7,974 nucleotides of DNA from positions 1-7,974 of the forward strand of contig CAYMOV010000105.1 of NCBI GenBank assembly GCA_964392085.1, given 5' to 3'. This document shows positions 6,196 to 7,974 of this stretch, one piece after another (position 1 is the first letter of the stretch; every line of letters starts with the position of its first letter). The notes below the pieces were generated by a model that was not told where the DNA came from, did no database searches, and saw only the letters and a program-made list of their open reading frames with translations. The position numbers and the translations under genes were made by a program. The DNA comes from CAYMOV01 sp964392085. GTDB lineage: Bacteria; Oederibacteriota; Muellerivitia; Muellerivitales; Muellerivitaceae.

Positions 6196-6250
6196 CCGAG
6201 ACCGTCTTTAATCATCCCTAACCGTCAGTTGCCGTCATTTGCCATCAGAA
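6191..6250. repeat. Array of six 10-bp repeats (RCCRTCNNNN)
   Basis: Exact 10-bp steps give CGCATCCGAG, ACCGTCTTTA, ATCATCCCTA, ACCGTCAGTT, GCCGTCATTT and GCCATCAGAA. The first six bases of each unit keep the pattern RCCRTC with few changes, while the last four vary. A 10-bp step places each site on the same face of the helix. The same type of array occurs at 7792-7831 near the right end, making a cooperative DNA-binding protein of the island the likely reader. Confidence 0.65.
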
Positions 6251-6322
6251 TATTTATTAATCACATAACGATTTTTCGAGTCAATGAATTCTCAACAATT
6301 TGAACTTAAAACCAACCGACGT
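6251..6322. other. AT-rich spacer between repeat array and membrane-protein gene
   Basis: This stretch downstream of the membrane-protein stop is markedly AT-rich and holds no gene or terminator that I can support. An AT-rich segment beside an iteron-like array is a pattern also seen at recombination or replication control sites, but nothing else here argues for an origin. Confidence 0.4.
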
Positions 6323-6790
6323 TTATAAATCGCTTCTTATCCAGATTGTTTTTTCACCATCAAACCACCTTATCGAATCAACACCCTTGGGCAAATCAAC
6401 CAAATATTCAAAATATCTAGGACCCTGGTCTTTGCTATGCCCGACCGTCCTCCAAAGCCAGGGATACACAAGAGGATTTCTTATAAACACACCAAGAACT
6501 AGTTCCTTATCAATTTTCGTGACTTCCAATTTATACGGGTAGGTCATACTGTCTCCACAATAACCAGAAACAATCAACTTGTTTTTATTCATCTCTCGGA
6601 CGGACAATTTATCGATGTTTTTTTCCTTAACCACCGTCGAACCAAAGATGTATTTCGGATTATGAAACCCCGCCATGTCCCAATAGAGCAGTGTCCAACC
6701 CAAAAACCAAGCCAGGGTTATTACTGTTATTGCAATCATGGAATACTTTAATATCTTTATGCCATATTTACTCAAATTCACGCCTCCCAT
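6323..6790 (-). CDS. Unrecognised single-pass membrane protein
   Basis: I do not recognise a family. The 155-residue product has a short basic N terminus (KYGIKILK), one hydrophobic helix at about residues 16-36 (SMIAITVITLAWFLGWTLLY region) and a soluble domain of about 118 residues, probably outside the cytoplasm, with several aromatic residues (PLVYPWLWRT, DSIRWFDGEKTIWI). The gene is AT-rich, unlike the integrase and host genes, which suggests separate ancestry. The start is uncertain: the ATG at 6790 has only weak ribosome-binding sequence, whereas a TTG at 6775 (residue 6) has GGGAGG seven bases upstream and may be the true start. It lies downstream of the toxin-antitoxin genes on the same strand; a role as a defence or regulatory cargo cannot be judged from sequence alone. 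Confidence 0.7.
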   Translation of the reverse strand: MGGVNLSKYGIKILKYSMIAITVITLAWFLGWTLLYWDMAGFHNPKYIFGSTVVKEKNIDKLSVREMNKNKLIVSGYCGDSMTYPYKLEVTKIDKELVLGVFIRNPLVYPWLWRTVGHSKDQGPRYFEYLVDLPKGVDSIRWFDGEKTIWIRSDL

Positions 6791-6858
6791 TCCGCATAAT
6801 TTCTAATCCATCAAATTCATTGTCGCATGGAATTAGCTGTCCGGAAATTACGGTCATC

Positions 6859-7004
6859 TTAAGTTTTAGCAACTCCCTTCACTTTCTGGGTGGCGACTGG
6901 TTTCGGCCGAAAGCTTACCCGCATACCATCAATTTTTTGCCCCTCTTGATTTCAACGGCCTGCTTGAGGCTCTCGCGCATGAGTTTGAAGTCTTTGTTTT
7001 TCAC
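6859..7004 (-). pseudogene. Small frameshifted gene behind the toxin (possible antitoxin-like remnant)
   Basis: One base after the toxin stop codon a GTG opens a 29-codon frame (stop at 6915-6917) reading NKDFKLMRESLKQAVEIKRG and then a run of Lys codons. This resembles the N terminus of NadS/HigA-type helix-turn-helix antitoxins. At a run of six A (about 6931-6936) the frame changes meaning: if one more A were present, reading would continue in the next frame (KIDGMRVSFRPKPVATQKV) to a stop at 6859-6861. No helix-turn-helix domain follows in either frame. It is therefore a truncated or shifted remnant, a sequencing error in a homopolymer, or a tiny gene of its own. The family likeness is weak and from memory. 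Confidence 0.35.
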
Positions 7005-7005
7005 C

Positions 7006-7374
7006 CTAGTTCATCCCCGAATCAGCTCTGACAACTCGTGTTTTCTTGTCAGTGACTACCACGTTGCATCCGCCCCAATCCTTTGCAGTCTCGTCGAAAA
7101 CCGCTGAAATTCGGTTTAAAAGGTTCTGGCGACTAGGATCCATAAGGCGTAAAAGGAGCAAACCGCAATGGGTTCCGGGTTTGTATTTCCGGCTGTCAGA
7201 GAAATCCATGTCTTGGGTGATGAGGAACCTTCCGGCGGCCTGTGTCGCTTTCCAAATCTTAGAATCATTACTGCCTGTTAGGTTCTCCTGCGGAACGGTG
7301 TCCACGTCATGCCCTAACCGTTGAAGGACGGATACAAGATCGGTGGGGAGGTTCTCGTCCAGCTTGATTTTCAT
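7006..7374 (-). CDS. DUF5615 PIN-like toxin
   Basis: This 122-residue protein matches the DUF5615 (COG4634) family, predicted PIN-like ribonuclease toxins of type II toxin-antitoxin pairs. It starts KIKLDENLP with acidic D6 and E7, continues LQRLGHDVDTV (17-27), has a further acidic residue D37, and the conserved FLITQDMDFSD segment (50-60) with D55 and D57; these acids would bind the metal ion for RNA cleavage. Its length is normal for the family. The start codon lies only nine bases after the antitoxin stop and has no clear ribosome binding site, which points to translational coupling with the antitoxin gene. Target RNA is unknown. Confidence 0.9.
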   Translation of the reverse strand: MKIKLDENLPTDLVSVLQRLGHDVDTVPQENLTGSNDSKIWKATQAAGRFLITQDMDFSDSRKYKPGTHCGLLLLRLMDPSRQNLLNRISAVFDETAKDWGGCNVVVTDKKTRVVRADSGMN

Positions 7375-7383
7375 GGTTTTCGG

Positions 7384-7620
7384 TCAGACGGCCGGGACAG
7401 CTGGGACGGGTAGGTCTTCCTCGGCTGATGCAGCCGCATAGGAGATTACGGCGGCCACCGCCTCTTGGGTGATGGTCGGGAACGCCTTGAGGATCTGGTC
7501 CACTGTGTCACCGGCGGCCAGGCTTGCCAGGATGGTCCTTAAAGGCACCCTGGTGCCCTTGATGACCGGTTGGCCGTTGCAGATTTGTGGATCGCGGACG
7601 ATGTAGCTCAAGGCATTCAT
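7384..7620 (-). CDS. DUF433 antitoxin
   Basis: This 78-residue protein belongs to the DUF433 (COG2442) family, the predicted antitoxin partner of DUF5615 proteins. It shows the hallmark RDPQICNGQPVIKGTRVP (9-26), the segment LASLAAGDTVDQILKAFPTIT (31-51), and a C-terminal helix (EAVAAVISYAAA) followed by a Pro/Val tail. It should neutralise the toxin and, as is common, repress its own promoter through a helix-turn-helix-like fold. I chose the ATG at 7620 because AAGGAG lies six bases upstream; longer starts (7644, 7683) fall on or beyond the -10 hexamer. It is the first gene of a two-gene operon. Confidence 0.92.
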   Translation of the reverse strand: MNALSYIVRDPQICNGQPVIKGTRVPLRTILASLAAGDTVDQILKAFPTITQEAVAAVISYAAASAEEDLPVPAVPAV

Positions 7621-7642
7621 GGCTTTCTCCTTTGGCAAAGCC

Positions 7643-7672
7643 ATTATATCCCCATCACCGGATATCAACCAA
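7643..7672 (-). promoter_or_regulatory. Promoter and candidate operator of the toxin-antitoxin operon
   Basis: A perfect minus-strand TATAAT (7643-7648) lies 18 bp from TTGGTT (7667-7672), a weak -35. Transcription would start near 7636, leaving a short leader that holds the ribosome binding site AAGGAG (7627-7632). An inverted repeat, ATATCC (7646-7651) and GGATAT (7660-7665), overlaps the -10 and spacer, a good position for autorepression by the antitoxin or the toxin-antitoxin complex. Confidence 0.6.
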
Positions 7673-7720
7673 GGCACCTCCAAAATGGCGTCCCCAGGCC
7701 CTTTCCAGACGGTTCAGACG

Positions 7721-7741
7721 CGGTGGACCGGAAGTCCACCG
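7721..7741. other. Hairpin upstream of the toxin-antitoxin operon
   Basis: CGGTGGAC (7721-7728) and GTCCACCG (7734-7741) form a perfect eight-pair stem with the loop CGGAA. No T-run follows on either strand, so it is not an intrinsic terminator. It may be a protein site or a structured element in a transcript entering from the tRNA side. Confidence 0.4.
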
Positions 7742-7757
7742 GGGCTGAGCCACAGTC

Positions 7758-7779
7758 GGTGTCATTCTGGTGTCAATCA
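7758..7779. promoter_or_regulatory. Right paired GGTGTCA motif (candidate integrase arm site)
   Basis: GGTGTCATT and GGTGTCAAT are 11 bp apart, about 140 bp from the right attachment repeat, in the same orientation as the copy at 4549-4570. Twenty of 22 bases agree between the two copies. Unlike the left copy this one is not coding, so its conservation is not explained by a protein. Confidence 0.5.
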
Positions 7780-7791
7780 ACACCCTCTTTG

Positions 7792-7831
7792 CCCATCTTT
7801 TGCCATCCGTAACCGTCACCAACCGTCAAAA
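7792..7831. repeat. Array of four 10-bp repeats (RCCRTCNNNN)
   Basis: Consecutive 10-bp units CCCATCTTTT, GCCATCCGTA, ACCGTCACCA and ACCGTCAAAA follow the same pattern as the array at 6191-6250. Together with the GGTGTCA pair just to the left they form a stretch of sites spaced about one helical turn apart from 7758 to 7831, ending roughly 90 bp from the attachment repeat. Confidence 0.6.
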
Positions 7832-7834
7832 CGG

Positions 7835-7886
7835 AAAAGGGCCCTTGCCGGACCGGGTTCGAGGAAACCCTTACCAGCAAAGGCCC
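7835..7886 (-). terminator. Candidate intrinsic terminator for tRNA-Leu
   Basis: On the minus strand GGGCCTTTGC (7886-7877) pairs with GCAAGGGCCC (7848-7839), with one G-T wobble and an inner stem GGGTT/AACCC (7855-7859 with 7866-7870). The stem is followed directly by TTTT, then CCGTTTTG. It lies 34 bases beyond the CCA end of the right tRNA-Leu copy, as expected for a tRNA terminator, yet it is inside the island. Confidence 0.6.
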
Positions 7887-7919
7887 GATTCACTTGTCCG
7901 GGACGTCTGTTTTTGAAAT

Positions 7920-7974
7920 TGGTGCCGGAGGTCGGACTTGAACCGACATGTGGTTGCCCACGGTGGATTTTGAG
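7920..7974 (-). tRNA. tRNA-Leu (CAA), 3' part, cut by window edge; right attachment repeat
   Basis: This is identical to 4389-4443 over all 55 visible bases: anticodon loop CTCAAAA, 3' anticodon strand, long variable arm, T arm, acceptor strand CTCCGGC, discriminator A and encoded CCA (7920-7922). The class II variable arm, discriminator A and CAA anticodon identify tRNA-Leu for UUG codons. The 5' half would lie beyond 7974. The upstream flank (7919 leftward) differs from that of the left copy apart from three A, so the repeat ends at the CCA. Most likely this copy is the functional, island-restored tRNA gene. Confidence 0.85.

Larger units (their letters stand above)
4389..7974. mobile_element. 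Minimal integrative island in a tRNA-Leu(CAA) gene
   Basis: The segment is bounded by a perfect direct repeat of at least 55 bp that is the 3' part of a tRNA-Leu gene. A tyrosine recombinase gene lies next to the left repeat. Cargo comprises an unrecognised membrane protein and a DUF433/DUF5615 toxin-antitoxin pair; base composition is patchy, with an AT-rich block at about 6250-6830 unlike the flanking host genes. All genes point left. One repeat-to-repeat unit is 3531 bp. No relaxase, replication initiator or phage structural gene is present, so it depends on another agent for transfer or is an immobilised relic. Site-specific insertion in tRNA genes by this recombinase family is well established; that this element still moves is not shown. 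Confidence 0.85.

Noticed and set aside
6191..6250. CRISPR array
   Set aside because: The repeats are 10 bp with no spacers of usual length, and there are no cas genes.
6191..6322. Replication origin of a plasmid-like element
   Set aside because: Iteron-like units and an AT-rich stretch are present, but no Rep gene or DnaA box is recognisable in the island.
7853..7870. T arm of another tRNA (GGTTCGAGG-like)
   Set aside because: The flanking bases do not pair as a T stem and no other tRNA parts surround it; it fits the inner stem of a terminator.

Overview
This window looks like chromosomal DNA of a Gram-negative-type bacterium that carries a small integrated island at its right end. I cannot name the taxon. 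Evidence for the cell type: the host genes are GC-rich, an ExeA/GspA-type AAA+ ATPase (a family tied to secretion and pilus machinery in diderm bacteria) sits beside a very large TPR protein, and the tRNA genes are bacterial with encoded CCA ends.

Host part (1-4388). Everything reads leftward (minus strand). From right to left there is a promoter with a perfect 12-bp palindrome (about 4135-4163), a long leader, an 898-residue TPR/charged-helix protein (1265-3961), an ExeA-like ATPase 98 nt downstream (342-1166), and two tRNA genes: tRNA-Gly(GCC) with its own good promoter, then tRNA-Cys(GCA). A clean intrinsic terminator lies between the two tRNAs. The TPR protein and the ATPase probably form a transcription unit that builds or energises an envelope assembly. 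The TPR protein contains an unusual run of about 18 eight-residue charged repeats, likely a long rigid single alpha helix.

Island (4389-7974). A perfect direct repeat of at least 55 bp occurs at 4389-4443 and 7920-7974. It is the 3' part of a tRNA-Leu(CAA) gene, running exactly from the anticodon loop to the encoded CCA. The left copy lacks a matching 5' half and is an attachment-site scar; the right copy is cut by the window edge and probably belongs to the intact tRNA. The roughly 3.5-kb segment between them carries a complete tyrosine recombinase, an AT-rich gene for an unrecognised single-pass membrane protein, a DUF433 antitoxin/DUF5615 PIN-like toxin pair with a visible promoter and candidate operator, and a small frameshifted remnant behind the toxin. 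No replication or transfer gene is visible, so this is a minimal integrative element with an apparent stabilisation module.

Non-coding DNA of the island is rich in order. Ten-base repeats of the form RCCRTCNNNN lie in phase at 6191-6250 and 7792-7831. A paired GGTGTCA motif lies near each end (4549-4570, 7758-7779). A large hairpin (5775-5862) and two neighbouring perfect palindromes (5903-5915, 5922-5940) sit upstream of the integrase. These are the best candidates for recombinase, excisionase or regulator binding sites and are the parts most worth following up.
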